A stretch of 64,000 nt of DNA from positions 1 through 64,000 of the forward strand of contig CAJURX010000001.1 in NCBI GenBank assembly GCA_910589125.1, in the 5' to 3' direction. Below, piece after piece: positions 30,016 to 39,065 of this stretch. Under the pieces are notes generated by a model. The model was not told where the DNA came from and made no database searches. It saw only the letters and a list, made by a program, of their open reading frames with translations. This DNA is from an uncultured Eggerthellaceae bacterium. Its GTDB lineage: Bacteria > Actinomycetota > Coriobacteriia > Coriobacteriales > Eggerthellaceae. How positions within the stretch are numbered: the stretch's first letter is position 1; every line of letters begins with the position of its first letter. Made by a program: the position numbers and the translations under genes.

Positions 30016-30499
30016 CACCCACCTCCTTCGCGCTCATGAAGAGGGAGACCAGGAACAGAGCGATCCCCACCGTGACGCCTATGTCAGCTATGTTGAACAC
30101 CGGGAAGTCCATGAATGCGACAGAGAGGAAGTCGAGCACGTATCCGTGGCAGAACCGGTCGATCGCATTCCCTACCCCGCCAGCGAACACGAGCGCGAGC
30201 CCGATGCAGGAAAGCCACGGAAGCCGCCCGGCGCAGATGAGCGCATATGCCAGGATAGCTGCGCACACGAGCAGGGAGAGCACGCCGAGCGCGAGCGTGG
30301 AATCAGAGAACATCCCCCACGCGCCCCCGGTGTTGTGCACGATGATGACATCCAAGATGCCAAGTCGCGACTCATAGAGCACATCTGCCACCTCATGGCT
30401 GAGGAGAGCCATCTTCACCGCTTGGTCGAGCGCAAGCCAGATGAGAGCCACGCACGCGAAGGCGATGCGCTTGGGCAGGGCAGATCCTTCCCTTCGCAT
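29981..30499 (-). CDS. lspA: Lipoprotein signal peptidase (signal peptidase II)
   Basis: Aspartic membrane protease that removes signal peptides from prolipoproteins. 172 residues with four membrane helices. The two catalytic Asp motifs are visible: GGVGNAIDR and FNIADIGVTVG, plus the NTGGAWG loop. The ATG at 30499 has AAGGA just upstream; the longer frame runs into ileS and is not used. A plausible client is the Cys-24 lipoprotein encoded at 39834. Sits between ileS and rluD as is common. Confidence 0.95.
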   Translation of the reverse strand: MRREGSALPKRIAFACVALIWLALDQAVKMALLSHEVADVLYESRLGILDVIIVHNTGGAWGMFSDSTLALGVLSLLVCAAILAYALICAGRLPWLSCIGLALVFAGGVGNAIDRFCHGYVLDFLSVAFMDFPVFNIADIGVTVGIALFLVSLFMSAKEVGDGQSGEPRGDA

Positions 30500-30554
30500 C
30501 GCATCCTTCGACGCACGCGACGCCTGCTGTTGCTCCGATGCCCCCAATGCCAGC

Positions 30555-33383
30555 CTACAGGGCCTCGACCACGCGAGCGCACCGGGTGCAGATATCCTCA
30601 TAGCCCGCTTCTCCTGAGAGCTCGCGATGATTCCAGCACCGCTCGCACTTCGGCATGTCGGTATGGGTGGTGTTCACGCTGAGCTCCTCGCCCTCCGAGA
30701 TGGAGACGGACGCGACGATCAAGAGCTCAGCGAGCATGTCCTCGGGATACCTCGCGAGCACATCCGCCACCTGCGCTGGAGCCATGATGGCGATATCGGC
30801 TTCCTGGCTCTTCTTGATGACCCCTTGGTCGCGTGCATCCTCCATGGACCTCGTGACCGCATCGCGCACCTCCAGGAGCACGGCGAAGTCGGCATCCACA
30901 GCTGCATCGGCGCCCTCGGGCATCTCAGGCACGAAGTCGCACGGTTTGGGCCATCCAGCCAGCTGCACGCTGAAGGGCCTATCGGGATCCTCTGCCATGC
31001 CGCTCGGATAATGCTCCCAGACCTCATCAGCAGTGAACGAGAGGATGGGCGCCATGATGCGCACGAGCGTCTCCAGCACGTTCGCGAGCACGGTCTGCAC
31101 CGCGCGCCTGCGCGGCGAGGTAGCTGCCTCTGAATAGAGCCTGTCCTTCGTGGCCTCCATGTAGATCGCAGACAGGTCGTTCACGATGAAGTCGTACACG
31201 CCGCGATAGACCTGATGGAAGCGGAACGCCTCATAGGATGCGGTGGCCTCCCTCAAGAGCTCGAGCGTGCGCACATAGGCCCACTGATCCAAGGGCTCCA
31301 GGTCATCCCACGAGGAGACGGCGTCCGTGGCGAACGAGAAGTCGTCAAGGCTGCCGAGCAGGAAGCGGAAGGTGTTGCGGATGCGCCGGTATGCCTCTGA
31401 GGTGCGCTTCAATATCTCATCGGATACGTTCACATCCTGCGAATAGTCCACGCTCGCCACCCAGAGGCGCAGCACATCAGCGCCGTACTTCCCGATGACA
31501 TCCTCCGGATCGATGCCATTGCCCAAGGACTTGCTCATCTTGCGACCGTTCTCATCCACCGTGAAGCCGCAATGCATGACCGACTTGTAGGGCGCGATGC
31601 CATAGTCGCCGATGCTCGTGAGCAGGGAGGACTGGAACCATCCGCGATGCTGGTCAGAGCCTTCCAGGTACATGTCAGCCGGGAAGCGCACGCCCTCTGC
31701 CTGGCGATGCTTCAGCACGCTCGTGTGCGAGACGCCGGACTCCCACCAGACATCCAGGATGTCATGCTCGCAGACGATATCCGTGTTCCCGCACGTCTCG
31801 CACGCCACCGATGCGGGGAGGTAGTCCTTCGGATCCTCGGTGAACCACGCATCAGAGCCGGCACGCTGGAACAGGTCTATGACCGCATCGAACGTCTCTT
31901 TCGTGGCGACCGTGCTCCCGCACTTCTCGCACTTGAACACGGGGATGGGCACGCCCCATGACCGCTGGCGCGAGATGCACCAATCCGGCCGGTCGGCCAC
32001 CATAGCGCCGATGCGACGAGATGCCCATTCCGGTATCCACCTCACCTGCTCATCGATCGCGATCAGCGCCTCCTCGCGCAGGGAGTTCGCATCCATGGAG
32101 ACGAACCACTGGTCGGTGGCGCGGAAGATGACGGGCTCATGGCAGCGCCAGCAATGAGGATAGGAGTGCGATATCTCCTTGGCGGCGATGAGCGTACCCT
32201 GCTCCTCGAGCCATGCGATGATCTGCGGATTCGCCTCATCGACAGAGAGCCCCGCGAACCGTCCTGCCTCATCGGTGAGCACGCCATCGTCATCCACGGG
32301 CATGAGGATGGGCAGGTCGAACTCCAGCCCGACCAGGTAGTCATCCTGGCCATGTCCCGGTGCCGTATGCACCGCTCCCGTGCCCGTATCCAAGGTCACG
32401 TGGTCGCCATAGATGACCTTGCCCTTGAGGTCGTTGCGGATGGGCGCGGTATAGGTCAGCCCGAAGAGCTGCTTGCCCTTGACGCGCACCGGTTCCCCGT
32501 CGGCTCCCCTCAGAAGCGAGGCATCCTCCCATCCCGCGATATCGGACACCTCGGCTACGAGGTCCTCAGCCATGATGAGGGCCTTGCCTTCGATCAGCAC
32601 CATCACGTAATCCGCATCAGGGGCGAGGGAGACGCCCGTGTTCGCCGGGAGCGTCCAAGGCGTGGTGGTCCAGATCAGGATATGCGCCACCTCAGGCGCA
32701 CCAGCAGCCTCGAAGATGCCCGGGACAGCATCCAGCTTGAACGCGACGTAGATGGACGGAGAGGTCTCATCCCCGTATTCGATCTCAGCCTCTGCGAGCG
32801 CCGTATGGCAGTTCATGCACCAGTGGATCGGCTTGCGCCCGCGATAGATGGAGCCCTTGAGGTACATGTCGCGGAACAGCTCCACGTTGCCGGCTTCGTA
32901 ATCGGGCGTGTAGGTGAGATATGGATGCTCCCAGTCAGCGTTCACGCCCAAGCGCTTGAAGCCCTCGCGCTGGATGTCGACGTACTTCGTGGCCCAGTCG
33001 CGGCAGAGCTCGCGCAAGCGCGGCAGCGACGTCTCGGCCATCTTCTCCGGTCCGAGCGTCTTCTCCACCATGTGCTCGATGGGCTGTCCGTGGCAATCCC
33101 ACCCTGGGATGTAGGGCGTGTAGTAGCCACGCTGCGCATGGCTCTTGTTGACGAAGTCCTTGAGGATCTTGTTGAATGAATGCCCGAGATGGATGGGGCC
33201 ATTCGCGTAGGGAGGCCCATCATGCAAGATGAACGGCGTCCCTTGGGCGTTCTTCTCCAGCACCTTCCAATACAGTCCCTCTTCCGCCCACTTCTCCAAG
33301 CGCTCGGGCTCCCTCACGGGCAGGTTGCCCCTCATGGGGAAGTCGGTCTGCGGCAGGTTCATGGTGTTCTTGTAATCAGCCAT
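30555..33383 (-). CDS. ileS: Isoleucyl-tRNA synthetase
   Basis: Charges tRNA-Ile and edits valine. 942 residues: HIGH-type motif GPIHLGH near residue 65, a large CP1 editing insert, the KMSKS motif (RKMSKSLGN), an anticodon-binding domain, and a C-terminal zinc finger with CERCW and CTRC. That makes it the bacterial short form with zinc ribbon. The start MADYKNTM has AGAGG eight bases upstream. The predicted leader is only about 40 nt, too short for a T-box riboswitch, and no T-box sequence was found. Confidence 0.98.
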   Translation of the reverse strand: MADYKNTMNLPQTDFPMRGNLPVREPERLEKWAEEGLYWKVLEKNAQGTPFILHDGPPYANGPIHLGHSFNKILKDFVNKSHAQRGYYTPYIPGWDCHGQPIEHMVEKTLGPEKMAETSLPRLRELCRDWATKYVDIQREGFKRLGVNADWEHPYLTYTPDYEAGNVELFRDMYLKGSIYRGRKPIHWCMNCHTALAEAEIEYGDETSPSIYVAFKLDAVPGIFEAAGAPEVAHILIWTTTPWTLPANTGVSLAPDADYVMVLIEGKALIMAEDLVAEVSDIAGWEDASLLRGADGEPVRVKGKQLFGLTYTAPIRNDLKGKVIYGDHVTLDTGTGAVHTAPGHGQDDYLVGLEFDLPILMPVDDDGVLTDEAGRFAGLSVDEANPQIIAWLEEQGTLIAAKEISHSYPHCWRCHEPVIFRATDQWFVSMDANSLREEALIAIDEQVRWIPEWASRRIGAMVADRPDWCISRQRSWGVPIPVFKCEKCGSTVATKETFDAVIDLFQRAGSDAWFTEDPKDYLPASVACETCGNTDIVCEHDILDVWWESGVSHTSVLKHRQAEGVRFPADMYLEGSDQHRGWFQSSLLTSIGDYGIAPYKSVMHCGFTVDENGRKMSKSLGNGIDPEDVIGKYGADVLRLWVASVDYSQDVNVSDEILKRTSEAYRRIRNTFRFLLGSLDDFSFATDAVSSWDDLEPLDQWAYVRTLELLREATASYEAFRFHQVYRGVYDFIVNDLSAIYMEATKDRLYSEAATSPRRRAVQTVLANVLETLVRIMAPILSFTADEVWEHYPSGMAEDPDRPFSVQLAGWPKPCDFVPEMPEGADAAVDADFAVLLEVRDAVTRSMEDARDQGVIKKSQEADIAIMAPAQVADVLARYPEDMLAELLIVASVSISEGEELSVNTTHTDMPKCERCWNHRELSGEAGYEDICTRCARVVEAL

Positions 33384-33432
33384 CTTGTGCGCCTCTTCGA
33401 TGCATCCTCGAGTCCTTGCTTGAAACCATGCA

Positions 33433-33438
33433 AGTATA
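33433..33438 (-). promoter_or_regulatory. -10 box of ileS promoter
   Basis: TATACT on the minus strand, about 50 bp before the ileS start. No good -35 at 17 bp, so this is a weak call. Confidence 0.4.
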
Positions 33439-33552
33439 GAGGAAGGATGGGAGGCGAATGCCCGAGGATCGGCACGTGGGGGATGCGCAGAGCGCCCATG
33501 ATCTTTCATTTCCATCTGCTTCTCAACGGTATGGCTACGAGGCGCTCCCAGA

Positions 33553-33561
33553 TGGCATAAT
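33553..33561 (+). promoter_or_regulatory. Extended -10 promoter of degV gene
   Basis: TGGCATAAT resembles an extended -10 (TGnTATAAT), 39 bp before the start codon at 33600. Confidence 0.4.
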
Positions 33562-33599
33562 GTCCCCCACGCGTACGGGCACCGATCAAGGGGGTTGGC

Positions 33600-34472
33600 A
33601 TGGGATACAGGATCGTCTCGGATTCGAGCTGCAATCTGCCGGAGAGCATCATCGACGAATTCGACATCCATATCTTCCCGCTGACGTTCATGGTCGATGA
33701 CGTCCAGTACCAGAGCTATCTCAAGGGTCACAAGACCGACCTCAAGCAGTTCTACACCATGATGCGCGAAGGGAAGATGATCACCACCTCCCTCCCGAAC
33801 CTCGCAGAGGCGGCTGATGCGCTCAAGGGCATCTTGGATGCCGGTGACGATATCCTCTACATCGGGTTCTCGAGCGGTCTGTCAGGGACATACGAGGCCA
33901 TCGAGCTCTTGATGGGCTCCCTTGCTGCCGAATACCCTGATCGCACGCTGCTTGCGGTGGACACGCTCGCTGCATCCCTTGGCGAAGGGCTCCTCGTCTG
34001 GTATGCGGTGCAGATGAGGGATGATGGCGCCACGATCGAGGAGGTGCGCGATTGGCTCTGCGAGAATCGGCTCCATCTCGCGCATTGGTTCACGGTGGAT
34101 GACCTGATGTTCCTCTTCCGCGGGGGTCGCGTGTCGCGCACGAGCGCATGGGCCGGCACGATGCTCAACATCAAGCCCGTGATGCATGTGGATGATGAGG
34201 GCCATCTGATCCCGCTGGAGAAAGTGCGCGGGCGCAAGAAGTCCCTGAACGCACTGGTGGACCACATGGAGCAGACGGCAAGCCAGCCCGTTGCGGACCA
34301 GACCGTGTTCATCACGCACGGCGACTGCCAAGAGGATGCCGAATACCTTGCAGGTCTGGTGCGCGAGCGCTTCGGCGTGAAGGACATCCTGATCAACTAC
34401 GTGGACCCCGTCATCGGCGCGCATTCAGGTCCTGGTACGATGGCGCTGTTCTTCCTGGCGAGCGAGCGCTAG
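33600..34472 (+). CDS. DegV family fatty-acid-binding protein
   Basis: Binds fatty acids; in related FakB proteins it presents them to a fatty acid kinase. 290 residues with the DegV opening IVSDSSCNLP, the lipid-site segment FSSGLSGTYE (near 92), GRVSRTS, and the end GAHSGPGTMALFF. AAGGGGG precedes the ATG. Single gene, divergent from ileS and convergent with the glycosyltransferase. No FakA kinase is in the window, so the exact role stays open. Confidence 0.92.
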   Translation: MGYRIVSDSSCNLPESIIDEFDIHIFPLTFMVDDVQYQSYLKGHKTDLKQFYTMMREGKMITTSLPNLAEAADALKGILDAGDDILYIGFSSGLSGTYEAIELLMGSLAAEYPDRTLLAVDTLAASLGEGLLVWYAVQMRDDGATIEEVRDWLCENRLHLAHWFTVDDLMFLFRGGRVSRTSAWAGTMLNIKPVMHVDDEGHLIPLEKVRGRKKSLNALVDHMEQTASQPVADQTVFITHGDCQEDAEYLAGLVRERFGVKDILINYVDPVIGAHSGPGTMALFFLASER

Positions 34473-34502
34473 ACGATCAGGGCGCACTCGCCATTCCCCA
34501 TC

Positions 34503-34520
34503 CATCTGCTGCGACAGATG
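34503..34520. terminator. Small hairpin between degV gene and glycosyltransferase
   Basis: CATCTG / CAGATG six-base stem with a six-base loop in the 50-bp gap between two convergent genes. Weak and without T-run. Confidence 0.3.
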
Positions 34521-34522
34521 CG

Positions 34523-35545
34523 CTAGTTGAACTTGAAGATCTTCTGCGCGATGTGATACCCCCCAAGGCCCGCCTTGCGGCCGAGCTCGGTGGGCATGTT
34601 CGTCCCCACGTTGAGGACATTGGTGCGCACGCGACGATAGAGAGGCGCGGATGCATCCTTCAGGTACGCCCAGACATCTTGGAGCTTTGCGTTGTCCTCA
34701 TCGGTGTTGCCCATGCGCAAGAACACCGAGCAGATGCACATCATCATGGATAGGTAGCTCTCCATGTACTTGCGCAAGCGCCGCGGCGTGACCTCCATCA
34801 CATCGACGGCATCGATCATCGTCTTGGTGACGCGGAGCTGCTGATCGATGCGGCGCATCATGGTGGCCTCGTTCACCGACTGGTCCTCGCGCCCGATGAA
34901 GTACCGATACATATCCACATCCAGGTAATGCATGGTCTCCACATGCGGGAGCGGCACGTACACGAAGATGTTGTCCACATAGAAGCAGTGCTCGGGCAGC
35001 GTGAGGCCGATCTGCTTCAAGAGGTCCGTCCGATAGATCACCGAATGCATCAGCAGGTAATGCGAAGGACCGAATGACCCGACCTCATCCCAGCCGAACG
35101 TGCGGTCCTCGGGGAAGATGCCGCGGTAATCCATGACGACCTGCTTGCCCTCATGGACCTTCTCATACACGTAGTTGGCGATGACCATATCCGTCGCGCT
35201 CTCAGGGGTCTGGGAACGCAGGTAGGCCATGACCTCGTCCATGGCGGACGCATCCAGCCAGTCATCGGAGTCGACCACCTTGAAGTACGTGCTCGTCGCA
35301 TGTGAGAGCGCCGTGTTCACCGCAGAGCCATGGCCGCCGTTCTCCTTGTGGATGGCGCGGATGAGGTCCGGGTGGCGCTCCTCCCACGCACGTGCCTTCG
35401 CCAGCGTAGCGCCGTCGTCAGTGGAGCCGTCATCCACGATCAAGATCTCGATGTCATCGCCGGTCTTGAGCAGCGACTCGATGCAGACGTCCATGTATGC
35501 AGCCGAGTTGTAGCAGGGGATGCCGTAGGTGATGGTCTTGCGCAT
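34523..35545 (-). CDS. Family 2 glycosyltransferase
   Basis: Inverting GT-A glycosyltransferase that adds a sugar from a nucleotide donor. 340 residues with ITYGIPCYNSAAYM, ILIVDDGSTDDG (donor base site), the metal motif VDSDDW near 92, and a C-terminal helical part without membrane segments. It starts 38 bp after glf ends and is probably cotranscribed. The context suggests a role in a galactofuranose-containing glycan; the acceptor is unknown. Confidence 0.9.
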   Translation of the reverse strand: MRKTITYGIPCYNSAAYMDVCIESLLKTGDDIEILIVDDGSTDDGATLAKARAWEERHPDLIRAIHKENGGHGSAVNTALSHATSTYFKVVDSDDWLDASAMDEVMAYLRSQTPESATDMVIANYVYEKVHEGKQVVMDYRGIFPEDRTFGWDEVGSFGPSHYLLMHSVIYRTDLLKQIGLTLPEHCFYVDNIFVYVPLPHVETMHYLDVDMYRYFIGREDQSVNEATMMRRIDQQLRVTKTMIDAVDVMEVTPRRLRKYMESYLSMMMCICSVFLRMGNTDEDNAKLQDVWAYLKDASAPLYRRVRTNVLNVGTNMPTELGRKAGLGGYHIAQKIFKFN

Positions 35546-35583
35546 AGGTATATGCTCCGGTGGATCGTCGCGTGCAGGAAAGG

Positions 35584-36804
35584 CTATTCTGCGTCCAGTA
35601 TCTTGCGAGACAGCCCGAGGGCCAGATGCACGATCCTGTCCATGTTGTAGTAGCGATACTCAGCCAAGCGCCCGACCGGATAGAAGTTCGGGAGCGACTC
35701 GGTCAGCGCCAGATAGCGCTCGTAGTGCGCCTTGTTCTCATCATCGATGATGGCGTAGTACGGGATCTGGGTGTCGGGGTCCTCGTAGGCGCGCGAGTAC
35801 TCCTTCATGATGGTGGTCTTGTCGGACTTCTGGCGCGTGAGATGCTTGAACTCGGTGATGCGCGTGTAGTCCTCCGTCACGGTGTAGTTGACCGTGCCGC
35901 ACGGGAGCTTGTACTCCTCGTCGTAGGTCTCGTACACGAAATCGAGCGTCCGATACGGAAGGCGGCCGAAGCGCCCGCAGAACAGCTCATCCAACGGCCC
36001 GGTGTAGACGATCGGACCTGTGAATGCCTGACCCTTGATCTTGATGCAAGCGAGCTTGGAATCCTCCGCATCTCCCTCGAACTCGAGGTCGAACACGCTC
36101 ACCGCATCCGTGGAGAGGCAGATGTCGATGCCTGCATGCCCGAGCATATCCTCGAACAGCGCCGTGTATCCCAAGGACGGCATGCCCTGGTACGTATCCT
36201 GGAAGTAGCGATCGTCGCGCGAGATGAACACGGGCACGCGCGCCGTGACCGACGGATCGACCTCCTCGGGCGTCACGCCCCACTGCTTCTGCGTGTAGTA
36301 CAGGAACACGTTCTCATAGACGAAATCCGCCACCTCGGCGAGCTCGGCATCATCGGTGGCGCGCAGCTCGTTGATGGTGACCTTGCGCTCGTCTCCGAAG
36401 GTGTCGATGAGCTTCTGGATGAGGTGCGCGGCCTTCTCCTCGCCGAACGCGATCTCCATGGAGTTCTTGTTGAAGGGCACGGGCATGTAGGTCCCATACC
36501 AATCCGCCAGCACATGATGCTGATAGGCGATCCATCCCGTGAACTGGCGCACGTAGTTGAACACCTGCTGGTCGCAGGTGTGGAAGATGTGCGGCCCATA
36601 GCGATGCACGAGGATGCCCGCCTCGTCGTATTCGTCATACATGTTGCCGGCGATGTGCGGGCGCTTCTCGATGATGAGCACGCGCTTGCCACCACGCTCT
36701 GCCAGCTCGCGCGCGGTCACAGCGCCAGCGAACCCGCTGCCGACGACGACGGCGTCGTAGGAGGAGATGTCAACGTCCTTGAAGTCGATGATGTTGAGTG
36801 CCAC
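35584..36804 (-). CDS. glf: UDP-galactopyranose mutase
   Basis: FAD enzyme converting UDP-galactopyranose to UDP-galactofuranose for cell-surface glycans. 406 residues: N-terminal FAD site VVVGSGFAGAVTARELAERG, HRYGPHIFHT, then the mutase domain with the conserved NYTVTEDYTRITEFKHL and a C-terminal GRLAEYRYYNMD. The start is a GTG with AAGGAG upstream, giving MALNIIDF before the FAD fold. First gene of the glf-GT2 pair. Confidence 0.97.
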   Translation of the reverse strand: MALNIIDFKDVDISSYDAVVVGSGFAGAVTARELAERGGKRVLIIEKRPHIAGNMYDEYDEAGILVHRYGPHIFHTCDQQVFNYVRQFTGWIAYQHHVLADWYGTYMPVPFNKNSMEIAFGEEKAAHLIQKLIDTFGDERKVTINELRATDDAELAEVADFVYENVFLYYTQKQWGVTPEEVDPSVTARVPVFISRDDRYFQDTYQGMPSLGYTALFEDMLGHAGIDICLSTDAVSVFDLEFEGDAEDSKLACIKIKGQAFTGPIVYTGPLDELFCGRFGRLPYRTLDFVYETYDEEYKLPCGTVNYTVTEDYTRITEFKHLTRQKSDKTTIMKEYSRAYEDPDTQIPYYAIIDDENKAHYERYLALTESLPNFYPVGRLAEYRYYNMDRIVHLALGLSRKILDAE

Positions 36805-36822
36805 TGATGCTCCTTGCTCCGT

Positions 36823-36840
36823 ATCTCGTGCAGACGAGAT
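36823..36840 (-). terminator. Terminator hairpin after the amino-acid ABC operon
   Basis: ATCTCGT-GCAG-ACGAGAT hairpin seven bases beyond the stop of the ATPase gene; it separates the ABC operon from glf. Confidence 0.5.
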
Positions 36841-36846
36841 TCTATC

Positions 36847-37584
36847 TCAAGATATGTGACCGAGGAAGTCACGGGTGCGCTCGGAGGTGGGGTGATCGAA
36901 CACCTCATCAGGCGTTCCCTCCTCCACGATCACGCCCCCATCCATGAACACCACGCGGTCGGCCACATCGCGCGCGAATCCCATCTCATGGGTCACCACG
37001 ATCATGGTCATGCCCCCATGCGCGAGCTCCTTCATGACGCCGAGGACGTCGCGCACGAGCTCGGGGTCGAGCGCGCTCGTAGCCTCATCGAAGAGCATCA
37101 CATGCGGGTTCATGGCAAGCGCTCGCGCGATGGCCACGCGCTGCTGCTGCCCGCCCGAGAGCTCAGAGGGCTTGAAGTCCACGCGCTCGGAGAGGCCCAC
37201 CTTCGCAAGCTCGTCGAGCGCGACCCGCTCCGCCTCCTCCTTCGTGCGCTTGAGCACCTTGCGCTGCGCGAGCATGACGTTGCCCTTGGCGGTGAGGTGC
37301 GGGAACAGGTTGAAGCTCTGGAACACCATGCCCACATGCGTGCGCACCTCGTTGATATCGGTGCCCTTCGCGGTGATCTCCGTGTCCTCGAAGAAGATGT
37401 GACCACTGGTCGGCTGCTCGAGCAGATTGATGCAGCGCAGCATCGTGGACTTGCCGGAACCGGAGGGTCCCAGCACCACGACCACCTCTCCCCTCTTCAC
37501 CTCGAGGCTCACATCCTTCAGCACCTCGTTGTCGCCGAAGGACTTCTTCAGGTTCTCTATCCTGATGACGGCGTCATCCATCAT
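36847..37584 (-). CDS. Polar amino-acid ABC transporter, ATP-binding protein (GlnQ/HisP-like)
   Basis: Cytoplasmic ATPase driving uptake of an amino acid. 245 residues with Walker A GPSGSGKST (near 40), the Q-loop, the signature LSGGQQQR, Walker B MLFDEATSALDPE and the H-loop VTHE. The ATG overlaps the permease stop (ATGA). The operon is binding protein, permease, ATPase. The family pattern VFQSFNLFPHLT is typical of polar amino-acid importers; the substrate cannot be named. Confidence 0.94.
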   Translation of the reverse strand: MMDDAVIRIENLKKSFGDNEVLKDVSLEVKRGEVVVVLGPSGSGKSTMLRCINLLEQPTSGHIFFEDTEITAKGTDINEVRTHVGMVFQSFNLFPHLTAKGNVMLAQRKVLKRTKEEAERVALDELAKVGLSERVDFKPSELSGGQQQRVAIARALAMNPHVMLFDEATSALDPELVRDVLGVMKELAHGGMTMIVVTHEMGFARDVADRVVFMDGGVIVEEGTPDEVFDHPTSERTRDFLGHIS

Positions 37585-39065
37585 TTCCTGCCCTTCATCT
37601 TCGCCCCTAGGGAATCCTCCGCATGCACCTGATGCGTCTTCGCGAAGCTCTCGGACATGCGCAGCGTCTTCGCGACGGCAGCCTCGCTCCCGTTCGCAGC
37701 AACGGCACCGACGGTGGCCATCATGTCCCCATCAGGCGCTTCCTTGAGCTGGTTGGCAGCACGATGCTTGGTGCGCCCCCCAGCCAAGCGCTCCTCCATG
37801 TGGTTGATGGCCTTGGTGAGCGGTATGGTCACGATCAGATAGAAGCATGCTGCCACGATGTAGGGCGTCACGTTGCCCGTTGCCGCGGTGATGGTCTTGG
37901 AGTACATCATGATCTCCATGACGCCCACGGCAGCCAAGAGCGACGTATCCTTGTACATCAGGATGAACTCGCTCGTCATGGTGGGTATCACGCGACGGAA
38001 GGTCTGCGGGATGATGACGAAGATCATGGTCTGCGCACCATTCATGCCCAAGCTGCGCGATGCCTCGAACTGGCCCTTGTTGATGGACTGGATGCCAGCG
38101 CGGAATATCTCTGCGAGGTAGGCGCTGGAATTCATCACGAGCACCACCACGCCCAGCACGAAGTTGTCCATCTGGATTCCCAGGAGCGGCAATCCGAAGA
38201 AGGCGATGTAGATCTGCAGGAACAGCGGCGTGCCGCGCACCACGTTGATGTAGAGCGAGCCGATCCCGCGTGCGAAGCGGTTCTTCGCCATGCGCAGGAA
38301 CGACCAGCACAGCCCCAAGGGGATGGCCAGCGGGAAGCTGATGGCCACGAGCCCCAGGGCGAGCAGCCAGCCCCAGAACACCGACGGGATGGTGGTCACC
38401 ACGATCGCGGGATCGAAGAACAGGTGCAGGAACTTGTTCGAGTTCCATGCCTGCACCCACGGCTGCTCGTTGAGCCAGCTTGCCAGCTGCTCTTGCGGCG
38501 TGGTGCTCGTCACCGTGATGCTCTTGCCGCCATCGGGGATGACCTGGATGGTGCCATCCGCATCCTCGAAGCTGCCCTGGACCGTGAACGTGCCCCCCTC
38601 GACAGGGAATCGCGCATTGTTCAGCTCCAGCATCACCATGGACCCCGCGGGGGTGGCCTCGGCGAAGGTGGCCGTCACGCTCTCGCCATCCGTGCTCACC
38701 TCGCTCGGCGCATCCAAGCGCTTCAGCCCGTCGAGCACGGTGACGGTGGTGCCATCAGCGGGGAGGACGGAGCCCTCCGGCAGCGTGATGGTCACGCTCT
38801 TGATGGATTCATCGGCACCAGCTTGGCCCTGCCACGTGATGCGCGTGTCAGTGGCGCCCATAATCCCATCAGCACCGTCTTGGTTGCTCTTCGCCGTGAA
38901 GCGCTCAGTGGTGAGCGCATGCGCCTGTACGGGCATGAGGCACGCCACGAACGCGAGCGCCAAGAGCAAAAGGGGCAGGCGCGAGCCTGCCCCGATCGAT
39001 ATGCCCTGCTCCCTATTCAGCGGAAGCACCGAACCACTTCTCATAGATCGCATCATAGGTCCCAT
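37581..39065 (-). CDS. Polar amino-acid ABC permease with N-terminal signal peptide and ectodomain
   Basis: Membrane subunit of the amino-acid importer, but about 250 residues longer than usual. Layout: charged N terminus, signal-peptide-like helix (about 29-46) ending in AHA (48-50), an extracytoplasmic beta-rich region (about 51-205) that resembles an Ig-like fold, then the MetI-type permease core with several helices and the EAA loop (EASRSLGMNGAQTMIF, about 334-349). A C-terminal tail of ~75 residues follows. The ATG used has GAGG nine bases upstream and overlaps the binding-protein gene by 53 bp. ATGs at 39044 and others nearby are possible. Confidence 0.88.
   Translation of the reverse strand: MGPMMRSMRSGSVLPLNREQGISIGAGSRLPLLLLALAFVACLMPVQAHALTTERFTAKSNQDGADGIMGATDTRITWQGQAGADESIKSVTITLPEGSVLPADGTTVTVLDGLKRLDAPSEVSTDGESVTATFAEATPAGSMVMLELNNARFPVEGGTFTVQGSFEDADGTIQVIPDGGKSITVTSTTPQEQLASWLNEQPWVQAWNSNKFLHLFFDPAIVVTTIPSVFWGWLLALGLVAISFPLAIPLGLCWSFLRMAKNRFARGIGSLYINVVRGTPLFLQIYIAFFGLPLLGIQMDNFVLGVVVLVMNSSAYLAEIFRAGIQSINKGQFEASRSLGMNGAQTMIFVIIPQTFRRVIPTMTSEFILMYKDTSLLAAVGVMEIMMYSKTITAATGNVTPYIVAACFYLIVTIPLTKAINHMEERLAGGRTKHRAANQLKEAPDGDMMATVGAVAANGSEAAVAKTLRMSESFAKTHQVHAEDSLGAKMKGRK
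38964..38993 (-). terminator. Intrinsic terminator hairpin inside the 5' end of the permease gene
   Basis: On the minus strand GGGGCAGGC-TCGC-GCCTGCCCC is followed by TTTTGCTCTT: a nine-bp GC stem plus T-run, 20-49 bases after the stop of the binding-protein gene. Because the permease frame overlaps, the hairpin also encodes its signal peptide (GAGSRLPLLL). It probably lets only part of the transcripts continue into permease and ATPase. Confidence 0.65.

Noticed and set aside
33384..33599. Possible T-box riboswitch before ileS
   Set aside because: The T-box sequence (GGTGGTACC type) is absent, and the likely transcript start leaves a leader of about 40 nt.
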